A stretch of DNA of 9,652 nucleotides from Chthonomonas sp035294505 (GCF_035294505.1 NZ_DATGKU010000162.1:1-9652), one strand, 5' to 3'. Counted from the first letter of the stretch, positions 1-6,580 are shown. The notes: generated by a model not told the origin, from the letters alone. Translations and numbers: made by a program.

Positions 1-1
1 C

Positions 2-3000
2 ATCTTCAGCGGCTCCGATAAACGCAAACCTCTCGGCATGGCAGAGGTGCGCCTTCTGCTCGATAACTCCGATCACTTTTTGCCCATCGCCTTCTCTGAA
101 GTCAGCATCGCCCGACGCATCTATCGCTCCGGCGAAAGCCAGTACCTCATTAATGGCGCCCCCTGTCGCCTGAAAGACATCGTGGAACTGTTTTTAGATA
201 CCGGCGCCGGCGAAGGCGCCTACGCCGTCGTAGGCCAACAGGAGGTAGATGCCGTCCTCTCGGCACGCCCGGAAGATCGGCGGGAGCTGTTTGAGGAGGC
301 TGCCGGAATAAAAAAATACCGTGTAAAAAAACGCGAGGCTTTGCGCAAGCTGGAAACGGCCGAGGCCAACCTCCAACGCGTGCGCGACATCCTTCGTGAG
401 TTGGAGGCCCAAAAAGAACCCCTCGAGCGCCAAGCCATTGCCGCCCGCCGCTATCTCGGCTACCAAGAGCGCCTTCGCGAAATTGAGGTCGGTCTGCTTG
501 TCGCCGAGGCAAAACAGGCCGATTATGAACTGTTCGGCATTCGCCAAGAGCAGGAGTTGGATCGTCAGGAGCTGCATCGCATCGAAACACTGCAGGCCCA
601 GCTGGAACAGCACCTTGCCGAGCTAACGGAGCAAGTGCAGCAAGCCGAAGAGGCTTTAGAGATCGCGCGAACCAACTACCAAAACCTTCTCTCGACAACC
701 GAGCGCACCCAAAGCCGCATGGCCGTTTTAGAGGAGCGCGCCCGTGCCGCCACACGCACCGAAGAACAGGCCCTTCACGAGATCGCCGATCTGGAAACGC
801 AAAAAGAGCTGTTAGAACAGCTGATCACCTCCGAGGCCGAAGAGATCGCGCGCCTGCAAGCCGAATTGGCGGAACGGGAACAAGCATGGGCTGCCGAATG
901 TGCCGCTCTGCAGGCTATGGAACAGACCGTTACCGAGATTTTACGGGAGCTGGAGGCCAGGCGAAGCCAACAACTTCGACGCGCCGAAGAGCGAGCCGGC
1001 CGCATCGCCGCTCTCGATGGGGTGAAAGCTCGCCTTGAAGAGACCCGTCAACAACTGGAAGCCCTGCAAAAGGAAGCGACTCTGCTACAAGAGCAACGCC
1101 TGCAAGCCGAGGAGCGCCTGCGCCAAATTGTTGCCGAACAAGAACAACGCAAAGCCCAACGGGACGAACTGCATCAAACCCAAGAGCATCTAGAGACTCA
1201 ACAAAAAGCGCTGCAGGCGGAGGTAGATGCGTGCCGCAACCGCTGGGAAGCAGCCCGGCGTGCCTATTCCGAGCAGGCTGCACGCCTCTCGACCCTCGTC
1301 GAGCTGCAGGAAAGCTACGAAGGCTTCTATCACGGGGTGCGGGCACTCCTACAAGCCGCCCGAGCAGGCGCCGTTCGCGGCGAGTATCGCCCGGTGGTAG
1401 ACCTCCTCATCGTCCCCGAACCCTACCGCATCGCTATTGAGGTCGCTTTGGGCAGCAGTCTACAAGACATCGTAACGCCCACAGAGGAGGAGGCCAAAGC
1501 CGGCATCGCCTGGCTGAAGCAACACAAAGCCGGGCGCGTTACCTTTCTGCCCCTTACCCTGCTACGCCCTGGCCGGCCACTCGACAACCTTCCCCCAGAG
1601 GAAGGGATCGAAGGAGTGGCCGCTGATCTCGTCGCTTTTGATGACCGCTACGCTCCGGCAATTCAGCTTCTACTGGGGCGCGTGGTGGTTGTGCGCGACC
1701 TAGACAAAGCCATTGCGCTCTCTCGCCGCCTTTCGGGCTGGTCGCGCATGGTTACCCTCGAAGGAGAGCTGCTTACTCCAGGAGGGGCGCTCACCGGTGG
1801 CTCGCTGCAAGGACGTGGTGCCCATCTGGTAGGGCGTAAAGGGGAGATAGATGACCTCAAAAATCGCTTGCCCGACCTACAAGCCGAAGCGGATCGGCTC
1901 GCCGTCCAACATAAGGAGTTGCTTCACAAACAGCAGGCGGTTGCGAAAGAGCATGGCCACCTTATGCAGGAGCTGGCGAATCTCGACCAAGCCATCGCCG
2001 CTGCCGCCGGCGCTCAGGCCGCAGCCGAAAGAGAGCTTGCCCGCCTCCAACGCCAGGAGATAGAGCACCAACAGGCTCAGCAGCTACTGCAAACCCGCCT
2101 TACAGAGCTAAAAAAAGAGCAGGAACGGCTTGAAAACCTCATCCTCTCTCGCCATGAGGACGATGCAGATGCCGAAAACGCTCTCATAGCGCTTCAACAA
2201 GCGGCCGAAGCTCGCACCGCCCAGCGCGATGCCCTCCGCAGCAAGGCCGCCCGACTAGAGGTAGAAACCACCGAACTTCGCACCCAACTTCAAGGGCTAA
2301 GGCGCTCACAGCAAGAGAGTCGACAGGCGCTCGAAGAGTTGCAACGCCGCCTCGAGCAACGCAAAAGCCTGCATGCTCAGGTACAGCAGGAAGAAGCCCA
2401 GGTGGCGGAGGAGAAGACGCGCTTGGCCGAACAGCTGCAACACACCCTCCGCCAACTGCAAGAGGCCGAACAGGCGGTACAGCAGAATGCAGCAAATCGC
2501 CAGCAGAAACTCGACGCCCACGCCAAAACCAACGAAGCGCTGCGGGAGGCGGCTCAACGCCATCGGGAGATCACGACGCACCTGCATGAAACGGAACTGC
2601 GCGTCGCCCGCCTCGAAATGCAGTTGTCTCAAGCCGCCGAAAGGCTACTTCAAGAGTACAATCTCCCGCTGCAGGAGGCCCTTGAATGCCAAGAAACCGT
2701 GGACGTTGACGACAATACCGCACGGGAAGTGGCACGCCTTCGCCGTGAAATACGGGCGATGGGCCACGTAAATACGGGAGCCATCGAGGAGTTCGAGCGG
2801 CTTACGGAACGCTGCGACTTTCTGGCAACCCAACAGGCCGATTTAGAGAAAAGCCGTGAAGGGCTGTTGACCACCATCGCCGAGATAGATGCCAGCACGC
2901 GCGACATCTTTCTGCAAACCTTCGAGGCCGTACGCGAAGAGTTCGACCGGCTCTTCAAACGCCTTTTCGGAGGTGGGAGCGCCCGACTGCTGCTTACAAA

Positions 3001-3400
3001 CCCCAATGATCTGCTGGAAACCGGTATCGAGATCATCGCCCAACCCCCCGGCAAAAAGGCGCAAAGCCTTGCCCTTCTCTCCGGCGGAGAGCGGGCGCTG
3101 ACCGCTATAGCCTTGCTTTTCGCCTTTTTATCCGTACGCCCCAGCCCCTTTGTCATCCTCGACGAGGTAGATGCCCCGCTCGATGGCGCCAATGTGGAGA
3201 AGTTTGTTCGGCTTGTGCGCGAATTCAGCGAACGAAGTCAGTTTTTAGTGATCACTCATAACCCCGTCACCATGGAGGCAGCCCCAACCTGGTACGGTGT
3301 CACGATGCGCGAACCGGGAGTAAGTAGTATTATAAGCTATCGTGTGCCCCAAATGGAGGAAACCGACCCGAAGGATCTATCGGAGGTGGGAAGTCCGTGA
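2..3400 (+). CDS. smc: Chromosome segregation ATPase SMC (5' end outside window)
   Basis: SMC is the core of the bacterial condensin: a dimeric ATPase that extrudes DNA loops with ScpA/ScpB and aids chromosome segregation. The open frame runs in from the window edge: the residues before Met38 (IFSGSDKRKPLG) match the conserved SMC head just after Walker A. About 64 N-terminal residues with the P-loop are therefore missing, not lost. In window numbering (1132 residues), the Q-loop region VVGQQEV lies near 76-82, followed by a long Gln/Glu/Arg/Ala-rich coiled coil to ~430. The hinge spans ~430-615 and ends with the Gly-rich GGALTGGS. A second coiled coil reaches ~950. The C-terminal head has the ABC signature LSGGE at 1026-1030 and Walker B VILDEVD with D1054/E1055. 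Both head halves and the hinge are intact, so the gene looks functional. The inferred full length of ~1196 aa is normal. It overlaps the next gene by 4 bp. Confidence 0.97.
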   Translation: MFSGSDKRKPLGMAEVRLLLDNSDHFLPIAFSEVSIARRIYRSGESQYLINGAPCRLKDIVELFLDTGAGEGAYAVVGQQEVDAVLSARPEDRRELFEEAAGIKKYRVKKREALRKLETAEANLQRVRDILRELEAQKEPLERQAIAARRYLGYQERLREIEVGLLVAEAKQADYELFGIRQEQELDRQELHRIETLQAQLEQHLAELTEQVQQAEEALEIARTNYQNLLSTTERTQSRMAVLEERARAATRTEEQALHEIADLETQKELLEQLITSEAEEIARLQAELAEREQAWAAECAALQAMEQTVTEILRELEARRSQQLRRAEERAGRIAALDGVKARLEETRQQLEALQKEATLLQEQRLQAEERLRQIVAEQEQRKAQRDELHQTQEHLETQQKALQAEVDACRNRWEAARRAYSEQAARLSTLVELQESYEGFYHGVRALLQAARAGAVRGEYRPVVDLLIVPEPYRIAIEVALGSSLQDIVTPTEEEAKAGIAWLKQHKAGRVTFLPLTLLRPGRPLDNLPPEEGIEGVAADLVAFDDRYAPAIQLLLGRVVVVRDLDKAIALSRRLSGWSRMVTLEGELLTPGGALTGGSLQGRGAHLVGRKGEIDDLKNRLPDLQAEADRLAVQHKELLHKQQAVAKEHGHLMQELANLDQAIAAAAGAQAAAERELARLQRQEIEHQQAQQLLQTRLTELKKEQERLENLILSRHEDDADAENALIALQQAAEARTAQRDALRSKAARLEVETTELRTQLQGLRRSQQESRQALEELQRRLEQRKSLHAQVQQEEAQVAEEKTRLAEQLQHTLRQLQEAEQAVQQNAANRQQKLDAHAKTNEALREAAQRHREITTHLHETELRVARLEMQLSQAAERLLQEYNLPLQEALECQETVDVDDNTAREVARLRREIRAMGHVNTGAIEEFERLTERCDFLATQQADLEKSREGLLTTIAEIDASTRDIFLQTFEAVREEFDRLFKRLFGGGSARLLLTNPNDLLETGIEIIAQPPGKKAQSLALLSGGERALTAIALLFAFLSVRPSPFVILDEVDAPLDGANVEKFVRLVREFSERSQFLVITHNPVTMEAAPTWYGVTMREPGVSSIISYRVPQMEETDPKDLSEVGSP
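3382..3387 (+). promoter_or_regulatory. Ribosome binding site of the lipoprotein gene inside the smc 3' end
   Basis: GGAGGT lies within the last codons of smc, 9 nt before GTG 3397 and 12 nt before ATG 3400. The spacing slightly favours the GTG, although both starts give essentially the same protein. The site implies that the downstream gene is translated from the smc transcript. Confidence 0.6.
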
Positions 3401-4227
3401 TGGAACGCAGAGATTTTCTTAAAAGGCTTCTAGGAGGTGGCATCGCCCTCGCCGCCGGTGGCTGCGCCGCCCCCGTGCCGGGAACAGGAGCGGTTGGGGG
3501 TAAAAGCCTCACGGTCACCATGCGTTTCGCCGGCCCCATGAACCCCGCCTTCTACTACTTCTTCCTCATCAATCGCTATGGAGCTACCGGCAGCCTCACC
3601 GCTCGCGGGCCGGTGGCCGTCTATGCTCCCGGTCAAGGCGGCCTTGTGGGCTATGGCAACGGCTTCGCCACCGGCTCGCCGGGAAGCCTTGGCAGCCCAC
3701 CCGACTACGGCCTTACAGACTACGTGCTCTATAACCAGAATCAGCCCGGCAGCATCGGCGTCTACCACTTCCCCGGCGACCCCAATATCCCTAACTCCGC
3801 CGTCTACCAGGGCATGCCCGCCCAGTACACCCTGCCCGATCTCACCAATCCGCAAGATATCGCAGGTGCCTCCTCGCTCTCTTTCCGGCTTCAGCTCTCT
3901 CAACTTATCACCGACACTTCCGACCCAAACCAAAAGGCGCAGGAGGCGGCAGCCATCCGCTATATCCAGGTGAACATCGTGGCCACAAACTATGTGCCGA
4001 CCGACCAAAACTTTAGCGGTGTGAAAGAGGTAGATGCCATGGGAAATACACTCGATCCCACCCAAGAGAGCAGTTTCCTCACCATGGACCTAAGCCAAAA
4101 CCGCACCTACACTTCCCAAGACACCACCACGCTACTCTCCCCGGAGCCGGCCGGCGATGTCTACCCGGCAGGCACCAAAAACGATGCCATAGATATCATC
4201 TATTGGTCTATCACGGTAAGTAGCTAA
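3397..4227 (+). CDS. Predicted Tat-exported lipoprotein, unknown family
   Basis: I do not recognise the family. The N-terminus is a compact export signal: the twin-arginine motif ERRDFLK at residues 3-9, a short Gly/Ala/Leu-rich stretch, then AAGGC at about 20-24, a plausible lipobox with Cys24 as the lipidated residue. The mature part (~250 aa) has no transmembrane helix and few Cys. It is rich in Gly, Pro, Tyr, Thr, Ser and Asn, as in beta-rich extracytoplasmic proteins. A segment near 40-60 (VTMRFAGPMNPAFYYFFLIN) suggests a beta-sandwich start, but no catalytic motif is visible. It starts at GTG 3397 (or ATG 3400) inside the smc stop (GTGATG), so it is probably translationally coupled to smc. 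The 3' end overlaps the convergent BtuF-like gene by 17 bp, leaving no room for a conventional terminator. Tat export would imply folding, and perhaps cofactor loading, before secretion. Export is fairly certain; lipidation and function are inference. Confidence 0.85.
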   Translation: MMERRDFLKRLLGGGIALAAGGCAAPVPGTGAVGGKSLTVTMRFAGPMNPAFYYFFLINRYGATGSLTARGPVAVYAPGQGGLVGYGNGFATGSPGSLGSPPDYGLTDYVLYNQNQPGSIGVYHFPGDPNIPNSAVYQGMPAQYTLPDLTNPQDIAGASSLSFRLQLSQLITDTSDPNQKAQEAAAIRYIQVNIVATNYVPTDQNFSGVKEVDAMGNTLDPTQESSFLTMDLSQNRTYTSQDTTTLLSPEPAGDVYPAGTKNDAIDIIYWSITVSS

Positions 4228-5146
4228 GGGCGGGTGCTCGCCACTGCAGCGCCGGAGGCAATCCTTCCGGCAAAGGGTGCACGTCCGGGTGAAGCGTGTG
4301 CGCTAAAATCTCTAGGCTATCCACAAGCCGCGGTCCGGGACGGCTGAAGTAGTGCGAACCGTTGATAATGTACACCTGCCCTGAACGTACACAAGGCAAC
4401 TCCTGCCAATGGGGTCGGGCCTCTAAAAGGGGCATATCTTGAAGTGTCCGCTCGACGGTGTATCCGCAACAGGCGATCACGAGCACCTCAGGTTGCCAAT
4501 GGAGCAGCTCCTCCCAATGCATGGTGCGTGAAGGGATACCCGCCTTTCCGATGCCCTCGATGCCTCCGGCAAGCGCAACGAGTTCGGGGCTCCAGTGCCC
4601 ACAAGTAAAGGGAGGATCGATCCATTCCAGAAGCGTTACGCGCGGTTTATAGGCGATGCGTTCCGTCCGCTCCTTTACCGCCGCCACACGCGCCCTAAGA
4701 GAACGGACAAGTCGTTCGGCTGCCTCCTCGTGCTCTGTGGCCTCGCCCACGCTACGGATGGCCTCATACAGGTCTTCTAAACACATCGGCTCCAGGTTCA
4801 CCACGCGGGGCGCTCCCGGCAGCCGGCACGCTGCCGCACGCACCTCGGCCTCCGCCACGGCACAAACATCGCATAAGGCCTGCGTAATGATAAGGTCGGG
4901 ACGCAGCTGCTCTAACACCTCCATGTTCAGGGTATAGAGGGCCCTATCGGTTTTAAGGCGCTCTCGCACCAACGCATCTATCTCGGCGCTGGTGGCGTTA
5001 TGGGGGATGAGTGTTTTGGTGACCTTCGGTAACTGCTGTACAAACGGCGGATAGTCGCACTCATGCGTTACCCCTACTAGCTGATCTCCCAACCCAAGCG
5101 CGCAGATGATCTCCGTGGCACTTGGCAACAACGACACGATTCGCAT
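4211..5146 (-). CDS. BtuF-like substrate-binding-fold protein (cobalamin-binding family), cytoplasmic form
   Basis: This 311-aa protein belongs to the Peripla_BP_2 fold (PF01497), used by ABC importers for vitamin B12, siderophores and heme. It opens directly with the first beta strand (MRIVSLLPSATEIICALGLG) and has no signal peptide, so it should be cytoplasmic unless another route exists. It resembles the widespread 'cobalamin-binding protein' subgroup, recognised by HECDYPP (H28, C30) and QALCDVCAV (C92, C95). These Cys/His residues are not part of classical BtuF and could bind metal or a cofactor. Other landmarks are LEPMCLEDLYEAI (~136-148), the long helix joining the lobes, and the second-lobe segment LEWIDPPFTCGHWSPELVALAGG (~196-218). 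No permease or ATPase neighbours it, so a role in import cannot be assumed. The start is set by GGAGGT at 5153-5158, 6 nt upstream. It is convergent with the lipoprotein gene. Family confidence is high; ligand unknown. Confidence 0.9.
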   Translation of the reverse strand: MRIVSLLPSATEIICALGLGDQLVGVTHECDYPPFVQQLPKVTKTLIPHNATSAEIDALVRERLKTDRALYTLNMEVLEQLRPDLIITQALCDVCAVAEAEVRAAACRLPGAPRVVNLEPMCLEDLYEAIRSVGEATEHEEAAERLVRSLRARVAAVKERTERIAYKPRVTLLEWIDPPFTCGHWSPELVALAGGIEGIGKAGIPSRTMHWEELLHWQPEVLVIACCGYTVERTLQDMPLLEARPHWQELPCVRSGQVYIINGSHYFSRPGPRLVDSLEILAHTLHPDVHPLPEGLPPALQWRAPALSYLP

Positions 5147-5152
5147 CGGACT

Positions 5153-5158
5153 ACCTCC
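5153..5158 (-). promoter_or_regulatory. Ribosome binding site of the BtuF-like gene
   Basis: On the minus strand GGAGGT precedes ATG 5146 by 6 nt, an ideal spacing. This supports the start without a signal peptide and argues against a longer, exported form. Confidence 0.8.
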
Positions 5159-5177
5159 TCTCCCAATGACTGCAACA

Positions 5178-5210
5178 TTTTACCCACTCTCCTCGCTTCG
5201 TTGGGTAAAA
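5178..5210. promoter_or_regulatory. Perfect 9-bp inverted repeat upstream of the BtuF-like gene
   Basis: TTTTACCCA at 5178-5186 is mirrored perfectly by TGGGTAAAA at 5202-5210, around a 15-nt spacer. It lies 31 bp upstream of the BtuF-like start codon. It could be an operator or a 5'-UTR hairpin. It could also be a terminator-like or repeat-derived palindrome, because the spacer contains CGAAGCGAG on the minus strand, resembling the core of the nearby repeat heads. No T-tract follows the stem. The symmetry is seen directly; the function is inferred. Confidence 0.45.
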
Positions 5211-5215
5211 GGATG

Positions 5216-5276
5216 AACAGCTGTCATTTCGAGCCGATGCCACAACTGTCATTTCGAGCCGAAGGCGAGAAATCTT
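5216..5276 (+). repeat. Compound head doublet, copy A (matches 6329-6389)
   Basis: A degenerate head (CTGTCATTTCGAGCCGATGC) is followed directly by a full 33-bp head. The same 61-bp doublet recurs at 6329-6389 with 3 mismatches by eye. The doublet rather than the single head therefore seems to be a duplicated unit. Confidence 0.8.
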
Positions 5277-5397
5277 ATGTTTCCATTCCCATCCGTTCTA
5301 AGGGAAAGGGGTGGGGCTGGTGAGACTGCCAGCTTCACGGTTCTAGAGGCAGTTAGCAAAGCAAGTCAGCCTTGTTCGCCCCCTATCCCGTCCTTTC
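5244..5397 (+). repeat. 154-bp repeat module, copy 1 (full)
   Basis: The 33-bp head (5244-5276) begins AACTGTCATTTCGAGCCGAA and ends GGCGAGAAATCTT. The body runs through TTTCCATTCCCA, a purine tract, CTTCACGGTTCTAGAGGCAG and CGCCCCCTATCCC, ending CCTTTC at 5397. Copies 2 and 3 have exactly the same length. Its last 66 bp (5332-5397) are perfectly inverted at 7762-7827 beyond the ABC ATPase gene. Confidence 0.85.
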
Positions 5398-5403
5398 GTC
5401 TTC

Positions 5404-5444
5404 CAGACAGCAACGCAGCGGTCTTGCAGACAGCAACGCAGCGG
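5404..5444 (+). repeat. 23-bp tandem duplication next to the palindrome
   Basis: CAGACAGCAACGCAGCGG occurs at 5404-5421 and again at 5427-5444, giving a 23-bp period with TCTTG between. The second copy leads into the palindromic element, so this looks like a local slippage or nested duplication of the element's left flank. A related flank, without the duplication, lies inverted near 7900-7920. Confidence 0.75.
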
Positions 5445-5484
5445 CCAGAGAGATGGGCTTTGAAGGAAACGGTTCTGGCCGCTG
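5439..5484. repeat. CAGCGGCC palindromic element, copy 1
   Basis: CAGCGGCCAGA (5439-5449) pairs perfectly with TCTGGCCGCTG (5474-5484), an 11-bp stem around a 24-nt loop. Copies of the same family lie at 6192-6237, 7683-7728 and 7859-7904. The terminal palindrome and conserved internal AGAGAGA suggest a REP- or MITE-like element of about 46 bp. Confidence 0.75.
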
Positions 5485-5510
5485 AGGCGTTTATTGTGTC
5501 TTACTATTGA

Positions 5511-5607
5511 AGAAAGGGGGCGGTTGTGTTGAGTTTCCGAAGGGAAGGTTATCAAAGGAAACCCCTAGTGAACTTATTGGTCTCCCCTCTCACTGATAGG
5601 GGGAGGG
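5511..5607 (+). repeat. 97-bp module, copy A
   Basis: This runs from AGAAAGGGGGCGGTTGTGTT through AAACCCCTAGTGAACTTAT to a Pu/Py-rich end of CTCCCC and GGGGGAGGG. It matches 5861-5957 at the same length with 4 substitutions by eye. The end could form a C-run/G-run hairpin around a central TGATAG. Confidence 0.8.
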
Positions 5608-5643
5608 GAAGGGCGTCGGCCTTGAGGGGCGGGGGGGTGGGGG
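5599..5643 (+). repeat. G-rich tract, possible G-quadruplex
   Basis: Within 45 bp there are runs of 5, 4, 3, 4, 7 and 5 G, enough for an intramolecular G-quadruplex. Related G-rich blocks lie at 6250-6281 and, inverted, at about 7625-7671, so the tract is itself a repeat module. Confidence 0.5.
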
Positions 5644-5697
5644 CTTGAAGAGCTGGTGACACGACTGTCCTTTCCAACCACAGCCGAGATAAACAAC
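5636..5697 (+). repeat. G-rich flank plus degenerate head (matches 6273-6334)
   Basis: A segment starting GGGTGGGGGCTTGAAGAGC-like, continuing through GGTGACACGACTGTCC and ending CAGCCGAGATAAACAAC, recurs near 6273-6334 with few mismatches. It links a G-rich block to the next head in both places, so these modules were probably duplicated together. Confidence 0.7.
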
Positions 5698-5848
5698 TGT
5701 CATTTCGAGCCGAAGGCGAGAAATCTTGTGTTTCCATTCCCACCGGTTCTGAGGGGAAGGGGAGAGGCTACAGAGACTGCCAGCTTCACGGTTCTAGAGG
5801 CAGTTAGCAAAGCAAGTCAGCCTTGTTCGCCCCCTATCCCATCCTTTC
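5695..5848 (+). repeat. 154-bp repeat module, copy 2 (full)
   Basis: This has the same head as copy 1 (5695-5727) and the same length. It differs from copy 1 mostly in the purine-rich middle, where AAGGGGAGAGGCTACAGAG replaces AAGGGGTGGGGCTGGTGAG. The tail from CTTCACGG to CCCCTATCCC is identical apart from one base near the end. The 97-bp module copy B follows directly. Confidence 0.85.
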
Positions 5849-5860
5849 CCCCTATTAGGG

Positions 5861-5957
5861 AGAAAGGGGGCGGTTGTGTTGAGTTTCCGAAGAGAAGGTT
5901 ATCCAAGGAAACCCCTAGTGAACTTATCGGTCTCCCCTCTCGCTGATAGGGGGAGGG
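5861..5957 (+). repeat. 97-bp module, copy B
   Basis: This is the second copy of the 5511-5607 module, with four substitutions, all isolated. In copy A the palindromic element and tandem duplication sit between the 154-bp module and the 97-bp module. Here a short CCCCTATTAGGG spacer sits there instead, which suggests the palindrome is an insertion. Confidence 0.8.
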
Positions 5958-6017
5958 TTGGGAAGGGGTTTTAAGAGCCGAAGGCTACCGTCCTTTCGAC
6001 CCGAAGACGAGATAAAC

Positions 6018-6171
6018 AACTGTCATTTCGAGCCGAAGGCGAGAAATCTTAAGTTTCCATTCCCACCGGTTCTGAGGGAAAGGGGTGGGGCTGGTGAGAC
6101 TGCCAGCTTCACGGTTCTAGAGGAAGTTGGCTAAGCAAGCCTATCTTATTCGCCCCCTATCCCATCCTTTC
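6018..6171 (+). repeat. 154-bp repeat module, copy 3 (full, variant tail)
   Basis: The head (6018-6050) matches the other copies. The purine block is of the copy 1 type, but the tail is a variant: GGCTAAGCAAGCCTATCTTA replaces the corresponding segment of copies 1 and 2. That variant tail recurs inverted at 7591-7620. A degenerate head (CTTTCGACCCGAAGACGAG, from about 5992) precedes it. Confidence 0.85.
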
Positions 6172-6191
6172 CGTCCTCGCGGACGGCAACG

Positions 6192-6237
6192 CAGCGGCCA
6201 GAGAGACAGGCGGTGAAGGAAGCGCTTCAGGCCGCTG
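6192..6237. repeat. CAGCGGCC palindromic element, copy 2
   Basis: CAGCGGCC (6192-6199) pairs with GGCCGCTG (6230-6237), 8 bp, extendable past one mismatch. The length (46 bp) equals that of copy 1. The left flank GGACGGCAACG resembles the flank of copy 1. Confidence 0.7.
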
Positions 6238-6356
6238 TGACGCCCACCGCGAGGGGCCTCTCCCTAATGGGGGGTGGGGGCTTGAAGAGCCGGTGACACG
6301 ACTGTCCTCTCCAACCACAGCCGAGATAAACAACTGTCCTTTCGAGCTGATGCCAC

Positions 6357-6439
6357 AACTGTCATTTCGAGCCGAAGGCGAGAAATCTTAAGTTTCCATT
6401 CCCACCGGTTCTGAGGGGAAGGGGAGAGGCTACAGACTG
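6357..6439 (+). repeat. 154-bp repeat module, copy 4 (truncated)
   Basis: The full 33-bp head (6357-6389) and the start of the body are kept, through AGAGGCTACAGACTG. The CTTCACGG-CCCCTATCCC tail is missing, and unrelated sequence (TAGGAGCACGGTGACCGTGC) follows. Truncation or an insertion/deletion on the ABC-gene side of the island is likely. Confidence 0.8.
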
Positions 6440-6479
6440 TAGGAGCACGGTGACCGTGCCCCTTTTGCTAATCTCCCCT

Positions 6480-6499
6480 CCCCCCCCCCAATGGGGGGG
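6480..6499. repeat. C10-AAT-G7 homopolymer hairpin upstream of the ABC ATPase
   Basis: Ten C (6480-6489) are followed by AAT and seven G (6493-6499), able to form a hairpin of about seven G-C pairs. Runs this long are prone to slippage. The tract lies ~94 bp before the ABC start codon and could affect expression through promoter spacing, termination or an mRNA hairpin. No promoter is clearly visible, so this role is speculative. Confidence 0.6.
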
Positions 6500-6580
6500 T
6501 AAGAGGGTGGGGCTGTAGGGGTAACCCTTAGCGAATAGCCCAAAACTTAGGTACATTATCATCAAAGGCCTTAATGCGAT

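Larger units (their letters stand above)
5216..6540. repeat. Mosaic intergenic repeat island
   Basis: This stretch between the BtuF-like and ABC ATPase genes is built almost entirely of repeated modules. They are hairpin heads, 154-bp modules, CAGCGGCC palindromes, a 97-bp duplicated module, and G-rich tracts with a conserved flank. The order is similar in each unit: head, ~120-bp body ending CCCCCTATCCC, then a palindrome or Pu/Py-rich module, then a G-rich tract, then the next head. Full heads start at 5244, 5695, 6018 and 6357, so the units are spaced 451, 323 and 339 bp apart. Open frames crossing it carry repeat-derived low-complexity peptides and no family signature. I see no RNA gene, transposase or CRISPR array. 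The last ~50 bp before the ABC gene (6541-6592) appear unique. Confidence 0.85.

Noticed and set aside
150..755. Long minus-strand open frames antisense to smc
   Set aside because: They are mirror frames of a GC-rich coding sequence with highly biased Arg/Ala/Ser composition; smc is clearly the real gene.
242..4040. Recurring GAGGTAGATGC (near 242, 1218, 3164 and 4028)
   Set aside because: In all four places it encodes EVDA in frame in proteins, so it is explained by codon preference and is not a DNA signal.
5656..5946. 96-codon open frame on + across the repeat island
   Set aside because: It lies entirely within repeat modules, its translation mirrors other frames over the repeats at 5277-5510, and it has no RBS or family signature.
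5216..6389. CRISPR array
   Set aside because: The repeated heads are 323-451 bp apart and the intervals are themselves repeated, not unique short spacers.
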